Program-made: the position numbers and the translations under genes
Notes under the pieces: model-generated
What the model was told of the DNA's origin: nothing
The model's input: only the letters and a program-made list of their open reading frames with translations
Databases searched by the model: none
Source: Leucothrix mucor
GTDB lineage: Bacteria > Pseudomonadota > Gammaproteobacteria > Thiotrichales > Thiotrichaceae
Assembly (NCBI GenBank): GCA_015663245.1
Contig: DQSN01000097.1
Span: 1 to 39,870 of the forward strand
Direction of reading: 5' to 3'
Length of the DNA stretch: 39,870 nt
Part shown: positions 26,409 to 34,384 of the stretch, piece after piece
Layout: every line of letters starts with the position of its first letter
Position numbering within the stretch: the stretch's first letter is position 1

Positions 26409-27020
26409 ATGATGCCAAAAACAACTATTATAGATCTGCTTCGTCATGGCGAAGTGGAGGGCGGTGAAATTATCCGTGGTAGTACCGATGATAAGCTGAC
26501 AGATGAAGGCTGGTCGCAAATGCAAAATGCCTTGCAAGGTGATGTTAAATGGGACGTTATTATCTCATCATCTCTATTGCGTTGTGCTGAGTTTGCAGAA
26601 TCATTAGCCGATCAAGAAGATGTGAAGTGTGAAATCATTGAAGATTTGGAAGAAATTGACTTTGGTGATTGGGAAGCTTGTACGCGTGACGACCTAATGA
26701 AAGATGATGATGGTCTTCTCAAGCGTTGGTGGACATCCCCGACAAAACAAACGCCACCGCAAGGCGAAGATTTTCATGATTTTCGTGCGCGCGTACTAAA
26801 AAGCTTGAAAAAAATCACGAAAGACCATGAAGGTAAGCGTATTTTAGTGATCACACATGCGGGTGTTATTCGTGTTATTTTAATGCATATACTCGGTATG
26901 CAGGAGGAAAATTTATTTCGTTTGAATGTTGATCATGCCAGTGTTTCCAGCATTCGTATGTTTCAGGACGATACAGGAGAATGGGGTACACTGATTTCCC
27001 ATGGTTGCCCCACGATATAA
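26409..27020 (+). CDS. cobC: Histidine phosphatase family protein, probably alpha-ribazole phosphatase
   Basis: 203 residues with the phosphoglycerate-mutase-like signature LLRHGEVEGGEIIRGSTDDK and the second catalytic His in VITHAGVIRVIL. Position between cobT and cobS supports removal of the 5'-phosphate from alpha-ribazole phosphate, but the superfamily is broad. Two adjacent ATGs (26409 and 26412) could both serve as start. A 265-base gap follows before cobS. Confidence 0.85.
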   Translation: MMPKTTIIDLLRHGEVEGGEIIRGSTDDKLTDEGWSQMQNALQGDVKWDVIISSSLLRCAEFAESLADQEDVKCEIIEDLEEIDFGDWEACTRDDLMKDDDGLLKRWWTSPTKQTPPQGEDFHDFRARVLKSLKKITKDHEGKRILVITHAGVIRVILMHILGMQEENLFRLNVDHASVSSIRMFQDDTGEWGTLISHGCPTI

Positions 27021-27073
27021 CTCAAAGAATATTCATTCTAAAATATAAATATCCGAGTAAGTGATCATACAAG

Positions 27074-27144
27074 GGTCGGTGAAGTTTATATAAGCGATCA
27101 AGTTTGAGCATCAATTATGGTCGGTTTGCAGAGCTGCACCGACC
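27074..27144 (+). promoter_or_regulatory. Competing hairpins in the cobC-cobS gap
   Basis: GGTCGGT occurs twice (about 27074-27080 and 27119-27125), and only one partner, ACCGACC (27138-27144), follows. The downstream copy forms a hairpin GGTCGGT-TTGCAGAGCTGC-ACCGACC whose loop can pair further (TGCA/TGCA). The upstream copy (GGTCGGTG) could pair with CACCGACC instead. Mutually exclusive pairing is typical of attenuators, but only TATTAAAT follows and no U-run is present. The rest of 27145-27285 is AT-rich and should contain the cobS promoter. Confidence 0.35.
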
Positions 27145-27285
27145 TATTAAATAACAAATAGTTTAGAACTGGTACAAACAAAAACAGAGTCCCTAACACA
27201 TTAAAGATACAATATTACTCATATCTACCGAATACTATATTAGTAGGTATCTATATAAGACTATAATAATTCTAGGCTAAAATTC

Positions 27286-28041
27286 ATGTCCCCTTTTATA
27301 AAGCCATTTTTTATCGCGCAGACCTTTTTAACGCGTATACCTACACCCAAAATGTCGAGGATTAGTGAAAAAGAACTTTCACTCTCAATTCTCTATTATC
27401 CTGTCATTGGCTTGTGTATTGGTCTGTTCCTAACGATCCTTAGTTACCTTTTTCCCTTATTTGTTGGTGATGATGCGCTTTCTGTTGTTGCTGTCATTAT
27501 CGTTATGGCTTGGGTTCTAGTCACGGGTGCTTTACATTTGGATGGGTTGGCAGATACTGCTGACGGTTTTCTTGGTGGGCAGGGAAGCACTGAACGAACA
27601 CTAAAAATAATGAAAGACCCTGTTTCTGGTCCCGCAGGTATAGCGAGTATATTTTTAGTTTTAATGCTTAAATACTCCGCGATTTTGGCAATATTAGAAT
27701 CTGATTTAAGCTTATGGGGAATACTTCTAGCCCCCTTCATTGCGAGAGCTTTGGCAATTGGTTTATTAACCTATACGCCAGTTTCTCAAGAGGCAGGTTT
27801 AGCATTCGACTTGAAAAAAATAGATTTTCCTGAACTGGTGGCAACGATTTTATTAGTGGTCTCCGTTGTGGTTTATTTTGCAACGAATATTTATGTTTTA
27901 ATCACACTTGCTTTATTGGTGTATGGAATACGTCACTGGGCAATGTCCCGATTAAAAGGGATTACTGGAGATGTCCTAGGTCTGAGTATTGAAGTAATAG
28001 AAGCCCTATTTTTGGTGATGCTCGTTTTAGCTTTAGTCTAA
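27286..28041 (+). CDS. cobS: Adenosylcobinamide-GDP ribazoletransferase (cobalamin synthase)
   Basis: 251 residues, a polytopic inner-membrane enzyme joining adenosylcobinamide-GDP and alpha-ribazole in the last step of cobalamin assembly. Motifs include FLTRIPTPK near the N-terminus, the acidic DGLADTADGFLGG (about 86-98) that binds metal, RTLKIMKDPVSGPAGIASI and GITGDVLG near the C-terminus. With cobU, cobT and cobC it completes nucleotide-loop assembly; no corrin-ring synthesis genes are in the window, so this looks like a salvage set. It converges on the fthC-like gene 12 bases away. Confidence 0.95.
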   Translation: MSPFIKPFFIAQTFLTRIPTPKMSRISEKELSLSILYYPVIGLCIGLFLTILSYLFPLFVGDDALSVVAVIIVMAWVLVTGALHLDGLADTADGFLGGQGSTERTLKIMKDPVSGPAGIASIFLVLMLKYSAILAILESDLSLWGILLAPFIARALAIGLLTYTPVSQEAGLAFDLKKIDFPELVATILLVVSVVVYFATNIYVLITLALLVYGIRHWAMSRLKGITGDVLGLSIEVIEALFLVMLVLALV

Positions 28042-28053
28042 AAAATGCAGGTC

Positions 28054-28638
28054 TTATGTGAAGTCGATTAACTCTTTATTAGTTGCAAGATAGTCCAAAG
28101 GTACATCCCACTTTTCAGTCATTAAATTATTAACTAGCTGAAAATCATAAGCAAAGCCCATAAGAATAGGTTTAGAGCTTATGGGTAGTTTTTGTTTAAA
28201 TGCAAAGCTACGATCATAATAACCACCTCCCATACCCACTCGATTGCCTTTTTTGTCTGCTGCTACCAGCGGCATGATGACTAAATCTAGATTTTCTGTA
28301 GCGATAATATCTGCCTGTGTGTAAAGAGGCTCAGGGATATTGTAAATATTATTTTCATATTGCGTTGTACCGTCTATTTTCACAAAAAATAAATGATGGT
28401 ATTGTTGAGTGGAAAGTAGCGGTAAGTAAAAACTTTTCTGACTGTTCTTTCGTAAGGGTAGGGGGCTAGCTTCACTTTTGACAGGCGTGTAAAAAGCAAT
28501 ATGCTGAGCTGCTTGGAAAATCGCAGAGTCACTTATCTGTTGACAGATTTGTTGTGACAATAGAAGTTGCTGGGATGTCGTTAAACGTTCGCGTTGTTGT
28601 TGGAGTTGAGATCGAATTTTATCGGTTTGATTTGTCAT
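28054..28638 (-). CDS. fthC: 5-formyltetrahydrofolate cyclo-ligase
   Basis: 194 residues. The enzyme converts 5-formyltetrahydrofolate to 5,10-methenyltetrahydrofolate with ATP. Visible features: basic N-terminal helix, IAFYTPVKSEASPLPL, DLVIMPLVAADKKGNRVGMGGGYYDR (the glycine-rich nucleotide site) and a C-terminal WDVPLDYLAT. Known as ygfA in E. coli, where 6S RNA lies just upstream; here only a terminator for mltD is found there. Confidence 0.93.
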   Translation of the reverse strand: MTNQTDKIRSQLQQQRERLTTSQQLLLSQQICQQISDSAIFQAAQHIAFYTPVKSEASPLPLRKNSQKSFYLPLLSTQQYHHLFFVKIDGTTQYENNIYNIPEPLYTQADIIATENLDLVIMPLVAADKKGNRVGMGGGYYDRSFAFKQKLPISSKPILMGFAYDFQLVNNLMTEKWDVPLDYLATNKELIDFT

Positions 28639-28661
28639 TCCTCCACTATATTTATTTGCAC

Positions 28662-28691
28662 AAAAAAAGCCAACAGGATTTGTTGGCTTTT
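28662..28691 (-). terminator. Intrinsic terminator after mltD
   Basis: AAAAGCCAACA (28665-28675) and TGTTGGCTTTT (28681-28691) form a perfect 11-pair stem with loop GGATT. On the minus strand it lies 38 bases past the mltD stop and ends in a run of seven T. It also separates mltD from fthC. Confidence 0.88.
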
Positions 28692-28728
28692 ATCATTGAT
28701 TTTAAAAAACAGGCCTGCAATGTTGCAT

Positions 28729-30219
28729 TTAGCTGTAGCGCTTTTTAGAGTACCTTTTACTTGCAACCCGTAAGCGTTTTCCTGCTTTTACACGAGAAGA
28801 GCGCATTTTATTCATTCGCATAATACTTTTCACAGTGGTTCCGTGACGCAGGGCAATTCTGTAGAGCGTCTCGCCAGAGCGTACGCGGTGCGTGATGATA
28901 CGCTTACCACCTCGCTTGTAAGATTTAGAATAACGTTTCTTCGCATAGCGCTTCTTAGAGGAGCGCTTTTTATTATATTTCGCATAGCGATATCCAGAAT
29001 CTCGCATACCAGGCATTTTTCTGATGATATGTTGTAAACGCCCCGCATGTCTTGCAGGTAAAATTACACGCTTCGATAAGCGAGGTGTTGTTATACCATG
29101 CAGATAGTTAGGGTTTAACGCTGTTAATGTATGCGCTGGTAATCCTGCGTGACGTGCAACCTTGCGTAAATCAACTGCTTTATTAACCTTGATAGGGATC
29201 AAAGAAGCCTGACTTGTTGCTCTTGGTAAACGCAAGCCATAACGTGCTGGATTACGAATAATCTCTTTATAGGCTAATAAACGTGGCACATATTCGCGTG
29301 TCTCTTTCGGTAGGCGCAAGTTCCAGTAGTTTGTAGGTCGACCTTTACGACGATTTTCTCTAATCGCTCTGCCAACACGACCTTCACCAGCGTTATAAGC
29401 TGCAAGGGCTAAGAACCAATCCCCCTTAAATTCCCTGTGAAGTTTTTGCAGATAATCTAATGCGGCGCGTGTTGACTCGAAACTATCCATGCGCCCATCA
29501 TATCCACGGGTCTGTTTAAGCCCGTAAAGACGACCCGTTGAAGGAATAAACTGCCACATACCTGCTGCTGCAGCATGAGAGCGAGCCGTATTAACATAAG
29601 CACTTTCTACAAAGGGTAATAAAGCGAGTTCGGTGGGCATATTGCGCCGTTCCAGCTCGGCAACAATCATAAAGAGATAATTGGAAGCACGACTAGAAAT
29701 ACGCTGTAGACGAGCACGATCACTCGCATAGTGTCTGATAAAGCGACGTACCGAGGCACGATTAGTGTGGCTTGCCATTGTCTGACCACGATTGAGGCGT
29801 TGCCACATGTCAGAGTGACCACGCGGTGCTTGATGGCGTGATTGTCCTTTAGACTTTGGCTTAGAGTAACGCTGTGGTTTTTGCCACTTTACTTTCTGTG
29901 TAAGGTTTGCAACAGGGTGATAGGTCGCCTTGACAATAGCAGGGCGTGCAGACCTTGCTGGTCGAGCATTATTAATACTCGCAGGACGTTTTGTAATTCC
30001 TAATATTTCCGCAGCATCTTCAAGATCATCAGCAAGGTTAAACTGCTGGGGTTTAGCGGTACGTGTCAGGTGATAGGCAGCCTTTTGAAACTCCACATCT
30101 CCCATCTCATGTTGATAAGATGCAGATTGCTTTATATTGTTACTACCACTACAAGCCGAAAGCACTGAAATAGCGAGTGCCGCAGAAATCGCAAGGCTTA
30201 ATTTCCTTTGATGGTACAT
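28729..30219 (-). CDS. mltD: Membrane-bound lytic murein transglycosylase D-like lipoprotein with LysM
   Basis: 496 residues. A lipoprotein signal ends in the lipobox LSAC with Cys at 23. After a long Arg/Lys/Ser-rich linker comes the transglycosylase domain with LALLPFVESAY (catalytic Glu 205), AAAGMWQFIPSTGRLYGL and ALAAYNAGEGRVGRAI. A single clear LysM domain lies at the C-terminus (THRVRSGETLYRIALRHG, about 443-487), preceded by a tract of Lys-Arg-Tyr-Ser repeats. MltD cleaves glycan strands from the periplasmic face of the outer membrane. E. coli MltD (452 residues) has two LysM domains. Divergent from the yafS-like gene. Confidence 0.93.
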   Translation of the reverse strand: MYHQRKLSLAISAALAISVLSACSGSNNIKQSASYQHEMGDVEFQKAAYHLTRTAKPQQFNLADDLEDAAEILGITKRPASINNARPARSARPAIVKATYHPVANLTQKVKWQKPQRYSKPKSKGQSRHQAPRGHSDMWQRLNRGQTMASHTNRASVRRFIRHYASDRARLQRISSRASNYLFMIVAELERRNMPTELALLPFVESAYVNTARSHAAAAGMWQFIPSTGRLYGLKQTRGYDGRMDSFESTRAALDYLQKLHREFKGDWFLALAAYNAGEGRVGRAIRENRRKGRPTNYWNLRLPKETREYVPRLLAYKEIIRNPARYGLRLPRATSQASLIPIKVNKAVDLRKVARHAGLPAHTLTALNPNYLHGITTPRLSKRVILPARHAGRLQHIIRKMPGMRDSGYRYAKYNKKRSSKKRYAKKRYSKSYKRGGKRIITHRVRSGETLYRIALRHGTTVKSIMRMNKMRSSRVKAGKRLRVASKRYSKKRYS

Positions 30220-30497
30220 ATTTTAACCCCAAATAGCGTTGATTTTTGTTGTTATTAAAGGCAGCCTGACAATAGCTTGTGAAATAAGGATGCCCTGTCA
30301 TCTAAACCATGCTATTTTTATTATTAATTATTGATAGCGTCACAAAGCCTAAATGTTGATTTTTATTGTTGGCGTATTCTATGAATTAGATGTTGAACAT
30401 AAACTGAATCATTGTGACTATCTGTCAGCAAGTATTCATTACTACTCAATGTTTTATTCTTTTTCTGATATGTTTTTAACCACTTGAAGGATTGCAA

Positions 30498-31256
30498 ATG
30501 ACCGCTAAAGACATCAATATAAAAGACTGTGCTTTATGGTATGAAAGCCTTGCAGGGCAGCAGGCTTTATTGAGTTTGGATGACTATATATCTGAGTACC
30601 TATCTGAAATATTTGGTTATTATTGCCTTAATATAGGGGTGCTGAGTGGTCGTAAAGAGTTTCTAAAAGACTCTCGTATCTCTGCTGGCTTCTCTATAGG
30701 TGCAGATGATAATTGTAATGATTTAATTGCCAAACCAGAGCAGTTACCGATTGCCGCTGATAATGTCGATTTAGTCATTGCTAGCCATGTTTTGGAATGT
30801 TCGCAAAACCCTCATCAGGTATTACGTGAAATTGACCGTGTGCTTGTACCTGAAGGACATTGTATTTTGATCGGTTTTAATCCGTATACCTCGTTGGGCG
30901 TAAAGCGTTTTTTAAAATCATCAAGGAAAAAAGATACACGCTATAGAACACGGAGCGCATCGCATGTTCGCGATTGGTTTTCTTTGTTAGGTTTTGAAAC
31001 TTTAGAAGTCAACTATATTGGCTTTCGCCCTAGCCTAAAGAATGAAAAAATCTTCAAAAGTATGGCTTGGATGGAAAAGTGGGGTGAGAAAATATGGCCT
31101 CTACTTGGGAGCCTCTATATTATCCACGCTAAAAAGCAGGTGGTCTCAATGCGCCCCCACAAGAAAGTATGGAAAGCACCTATTCTTCTAACAGGTGGCA
31201 AGGTTGCTTTAAACCGCACCGCTCAACGCGTACGTCGCACAAACTTCTCAAATTAA
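30498..31256 (+). CDS. yafS: Class I SAM-dependent methyltransferase, YafS-like
   Basis: 252 residues. The family pattern LVIASHVLECSQNPHQVLREIDRVLVPEG and ILIGFNPYTSLG marks a methyltransferase-11-type protein. Substrate unknown. Its placement immediately before rnhA and dnaQ and divergent from mltD matches E. coli yafS. I choose the ATG at 30498, with GAAGGA seven bases upstream; a TTG two codons earlier overlaps that site. gloB, which in E. coli lies between mltD and yafS, is absent. Confidence 0.85.
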   Translation: MTAKDINIKDCALWYESLAGQQALLSLDDYISEYLSEIFGYYCLNIGVLSGRKEFLKDSRISAGFSIGADDNCNDLIAKPEQLPIAADNVDLVIASHVLECSQNPHQVLREIDRVLVPEGHCILIGFNPYTSLGVKRFLKSSRKKDTRYRTRSASHVRDWFSLLGFETLEVNYIGFRPSLKNEKIFKSMAWMEKWGEKIWPLLGSLYIIHAKKQVVSMRPHKKVWKAPILLTGGKVALNRTAQRVRRTNFSN

Positions 31257-31267
31257 GATAACAATAA

Positions 31268-31720
31268 ATGGATAATCAAAAAATAGTAGAAATATTCACC
31301 GATGGCGGCTGTCGCGGCAATCCAGGCCCTGGTGGTTGGGGAACCTTATTACGTTATGGACAACACGAAAAAGAGCTGTACGGCTATGAAGCTGAAACAA
31401 CTAATAATCGAATGGAATTGATGGCGGCGATCAAAGGCTTAGAGACTTTAGATCAATCATGCAATATCGTATTAACGACCGACTCCCAATATGTAAGACA
31501 AGGCATTAGTCAATGGATGGACAATTGGAAAAAGCGTGATTGGAAAACAGCCGCTAAAAAGCCTGTTAAAAATAAAGATCTGTGGCAACGCCTAGATGCG
31601 GCAACGCAGAAACATAAGATTGATTGGAAATGGGTAAAAGGGCACAGCGGGCACGCAGAAAATGATCGTGTCGATGCCTTGGCAAATCGTGCAATGGATG
31701 AGAAAGGCGGTAGTGAGTAA
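31268..31720 (+). CDS. rnhA: Ribonuclease HI
   Basis: 150 residues. RNase HI degrades the RNA strand of RNA-DNA hybrids. The catalytic acids lie in [18 protein letters not shown] (Asp 12), [18 protein letters not shown] and the C-terminal ENDRVDALA; the basic handle region ([20 protein letters not shown]) is present. It begins 11 bases after the methyltransferase stop and ends two bases before dnaQ, all on the same strand, so co-transcription is likely. Confidence 0.97.
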   Translation: MDNQKIVEIFTDGGCRGNPGPGGWGTLLRYGQHEKELYGYEAETTNNRMELMAAIKGLETLDQSCNIVLTTDSQYVRQGISQWMDNWKKRDWKTAAKKPVKNKDLWQRLDAATQKHKIDWKWVKGHSGHAENDRVDALANRAMDEKGGSE

Positions 31721-31722
31721 TA

Positions 31723-32451
31723 ATGAGTAGACAAATTCTTCTGGATACAGAAACCACAGGTCTAGAAACCCGTGATGGACATCGTATTATCGAAATAGGT
31801 TGTGTTGAAATGATCGACCGCAAAATGACGGGTAACGATTATCATCAATATATTCAGCCAGATCGAGAAATAGACGCAGAGGCGCTGGCGGTTCATGGCA
31901 TCACACCTGAATTTCTTGCAGATAAGCCCCGCTTTGCCGAAATTAGTAGCGACTTTATCGAGTACGTTAAAGGCGCAGAGTTAATTATTCATAATGCACC
32001 GTTTGATATAGGTTTTTTGAATTATGAAATTGATCTGTTTAATAAAAAAATGGGGGCGAGCCAAGAGCCATTAGATAGTATTTGCACCATTATTGATTCC
32101 TTGGTGATGGCGCGAGATTTACACCCTGGGCAGCGTAATAGTTTAGATGCTTTATGTAAACGCTACGAAATTAGTAATGAACACCGTGAGCTTCACGGGG
32201 CATTATTAGATTCGCAGATATTGGGTGATGTTTATCTGGCGATGACGGGTGGGCAAGTCGCTTTGTCCTTAATGAATGTACAAGACGCTGCCACAGGGGC
32301 AGGCAATGCCGCAGGTATTCGTCGTGTCACCACAGAGGCATCCGCATTTAAAGTTATTAAAGCCAATGATGAAGAGTTAGCTTCACACCTTGAACGTATG
32401 ACGGATATTGAAAAAACGTCAGGTAATGATAGCTGGAAAAAGCTATATTGA
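31723..32451 (+). CDS. dnaQ: DNA polymerase III epsilon subunit (3'-5' proofreading exonuclease)
   Basis: 242 residues, typical length. Exo motifs: ILLDTETTGLE (Asp 8, Glu 10), IIHNAPFDIGFLNYE, and HRELHGALLDSQIL with the catalytic His-Asp. The C-terminal tail that tethers epsilon to the alpha subunit is present (about 190-242). It starts two bases after rnhA ends, whereas in E. coli the two genes are divergent and overlapping in their promoters. Confidence 0.96.
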   Translation: MSRQILLDTETTGLETRDGHRIIEIGCVEMIDRKMTGNDYHQYIQPDREIDAEALAVHGITPEFLADKPRFAEISSDFIEYVKGAELIIHNAPFDIGFLNYEIDLFNKKMGASQEPLDSICTIIDSLVMARDLHPGQRNSLDALCKRYEISNEHRELHGALLDSQILGDVYLAMTGGQVALSLMNVQDAATGAGNAAGIRRVTTEASAFKVIKANDEELASHLERMTDIEKTSGNDSWKKLY

Positions 32452-32473
32452 GGCAGTTTAAAAGTTTACCTAA

Positions 32474-33165
32474 TTACCCATAACTCTCAGCCAAGCTTAG
32501 CAACCTATTCGGCATAGGAGGCGTTCTGGCTGCTATATAAACAAAACGTGGAAACATATTTTGTAAATCAAAACGACGATTAAAACGATAATAAAACTCT
32601 GCCAAGTATCGAGGCAGATGCTTATGATTAATAGCATGGCAGGTTCCCGTTATCGCATTTTTTATGTTACTTATCATCGTGTTAAACGAATACAACTCTT
32701 CTTTTTCAACAGACTTCCCCCCCCGTCACGATTGGAATATGTTTACATCTCGCATCAGTGACGGCTGAAAAACTGGCTAAAGCATCGGAGACAATGGTAT
32801 TTCCTTCTTGCAGGTGTCGCCTTGCCCAACGTGATATTTCAGCGAGTCGAAACCCTTTAACCACGTTCATATTCATTGCGATTGGGTTGCCTTTTTCATT
32901 CGTGGATACCGCAACAACAAAGGGGGTTTTATTCTCAGAACCCCGTCCTCTAGAGCCACCGTGAAGTTCGCCTCCCCAGTACACATCATCCGATTGAATA
33001 ATGCCTGATAAGGATTTTTCATCATAGCGTTCCTTCATGACTTGCATGATTTTTTGCTTCATGCTCCACGCGGTATGATAGGAAACGCCTAATTGTCGTT
33101 TCAACGCTAAAGCAGAAATCCCTGTTTTTGATTGTGTGATCAAATAAATACATAAAAAACAGCGA
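32474..33165 (-). pseudogene. Truncated and frameshifted IS1595-family (ISXO2-like) transposase
   Basis: Read on the minus strand, the frame ending at 32706 carries the ISXO2-type core: ITQSKTGISALALKRQLGVS, then GIIQSDDVYWGGELHGGSRG with catalytic acids, and GNTIVSDALASFSAVTDA. A separate frame, 32474-32695, supplies the natural C-terminus (NAITGTCHAINHKHLPRYLA and YYRFNRRFD). The two join if one base is removed from a run of eight G at 32717-32724 (C on the plus strand). The N-terminal zinc-ribbon part is missing; homology stops near 33155-33165, where another element begins. It is therefore inactive unless slippage restores the frame, and the truncation makes function unlikely. Confidence 0.85.
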
Positions 33166-33945
33166 GTTATTGATGATATAGGGCATGTTGTTGGCAATGC
33201 ATTGAAAGCAGAGTACGGGCAGTCTAGTGATGACAAGCAATTTACCTCGTTAACGAAAAAATCCTCCGCACGTCTTCGACAAACCAATATGGCTTTTCTT
33301 ATCCCTCCTAAACTACGTCAGAAAGGACGTTTTCAAAGTATTGGAAAGTTAGCAAAATGGGGGGAGAAAATGCTAACAACCTTGGATTTTAACGAGCCAG
33401 CGGAAAAGAGTAGCCCATTAGAAAAGCTACGTGATGTCTTTGCTGAGCTCCCTTCGCTCACCTCCTTTATTAATGGCTTTGCTCTCACCAGCCAAATCGC
33501 CTCAGAGCTGATGAAAAGACTCAAAACTCAAGAATTGAATGCAAATACTTATCTCCAGTGTGAAGCACTACTTGAGCCGCTAGACGATAGTTCCAACGTT
33601 AAAATACGACTACAAACCTGGTTGCAAATACACAAAATTATTCAACAACAATTTCCAGAGGTGTTGTTAGCTGTGAGTAGTGACATCATTGAATCACTTT
33701 TTGGACGCTTTAAACACGTTATTGAAAGAAGTCCACAAGCCGATATGAATCGAACCACATTATTAATTCCAACACTCTGTGGGCAACACGATGAATCTAC
33801 CGTCAGCAATGGGTTGGCAGGTACACCTCATCATGATTTAGTCGTATGTGAGAAAGAAAACATACCCTACACCATGAGAAAGAAACATCAGGATTTTCTT
33901 GTGAATAATAATATCCAAGTAGCGGGGGATATTGTTGTTGATTAG
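33157..33945 (+). pseudogene. C-terminal fragment of a second transposase (family not named)
   Basis: The open frame starts at the junction with the IS1595 remnant and runs to 33945. It reads like the C-terminal half of a DDE-type transposase: DDIGHVVGNALKAEYG, TNMAFLIPPKLRQKGRFQS, and near the end SSDIIESLFGRFKHVIERS, which would hold the final catalytic Glu. The first possible start is the TTG at 33202, an artefact of truncation. The N-terminal half with the first Asp residues is absent. The IS end may be AAGGGGTATTTCGACAGCCT at 33946-33965, right after the stop. I remember similar proteins only as 'transposase' and do not assign a family. Confidence 0.65.
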
Positions 33946-34003
33946 AAGGGGTATTTCGACAGCCTAGCCTGGGGTCTATCTGGAGATTTGGGAGACACTT
34001 CTA

Positions 34004-34036
34004 TTGACGTTTTTATATGTTATGTTATAACATAAC
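34004..34036 (+). promoter_or_regulatory. Zur-type operator overlapping the znuACB promoter
   Basis: GTTATGTTATAACATAAC (34019-34036) is a perfect 18-bp palindrome and matches the general form of gammaproteobacterial Zur boxes (GTTATA-TATAAC core). It overlaps a promoter with -35 TTGACG (34004-34009), a 16-base spacer and -10 TATAAC (34026-34031), so bound Zur-Zn would block RNA polymerase. The start codon of znuA is about 350 bases downstream, with a palindromic element in between. Identification rests on motif and context. Confidence 0.75.
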
Positions 34037-34145
34037 TATTCTGTAATATATTTAGGACGATTTAGGATACTCACTTCAAATAGAGATTGTAATTTTTACC
34101 AAAAAAATGGCAATAGTATTAGCAGCCTGTAGCATACTTATACTT

Positions 34146-34305
34146 AGGGACGTAGTTAAGAATAAATCATCCATCTTACTTGTCTTTTTGCTCCTGCTAA
34201 AACGCTCTCAAATCGTTGCATAGAATAACTATGCACCTTTTGATATCGCTTGAGCAGGAGCAAAAAATCGGTGCAATATGGACGGTTTATTATTACTACC
34301 TCCCT
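34146..34305. repeat. Palindromic MITE-like element between the Zur-type promoter and znuA, 160 bp
   Basis: Left end AGGGACGTAGTTAAGAATAA and the complement of the right end AGGGAGGTAGTAATAATAAA align, and both arms continue through ATCCAT/GTCCAT to GCTCCTGCT/AGCAGGAGC (the TTTTTGCTCCTGCT block at about 34185-34198 is exactly inverted at 34251-34264). The centre is the small palindrome GCATAG-AATAA-CTATGC. It has no reading frame. It is related to the 13095-13235 element. It lengthens the znu 5' untranslated region and could form a very long hairpin in the RNA. Apart from it, 34037-34145 and 34306-34384 show only the znuA ribosome binding region. Confidence 0.75.
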
Positions 34306-34384
34306 TGTTGCATGAGTTTGATGATAAAAATATTTTTTATAAAGTAGACCTGTTTATTTATGTTTACCTTAAAGTGAGAATAAG

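Noticed and set aside
24724-27285. Cobalamin riboswitch ahead of cobU or cobS
   Set aside because: I could not find the B12 box or the other conserved riboswitch blocks in either gap.
28639-28728. 6S RNA next to fthC, as in E. coli
   Set aside because: Only 90 bases are available and they hold the mltD terminator.
32717-32724. Programmed frameshifting in the IS1595 transposase
   Set aside because: The N-terminal domain is missing, so the gene is dead in any case; a single-base indel in a G run is the simpler reading.
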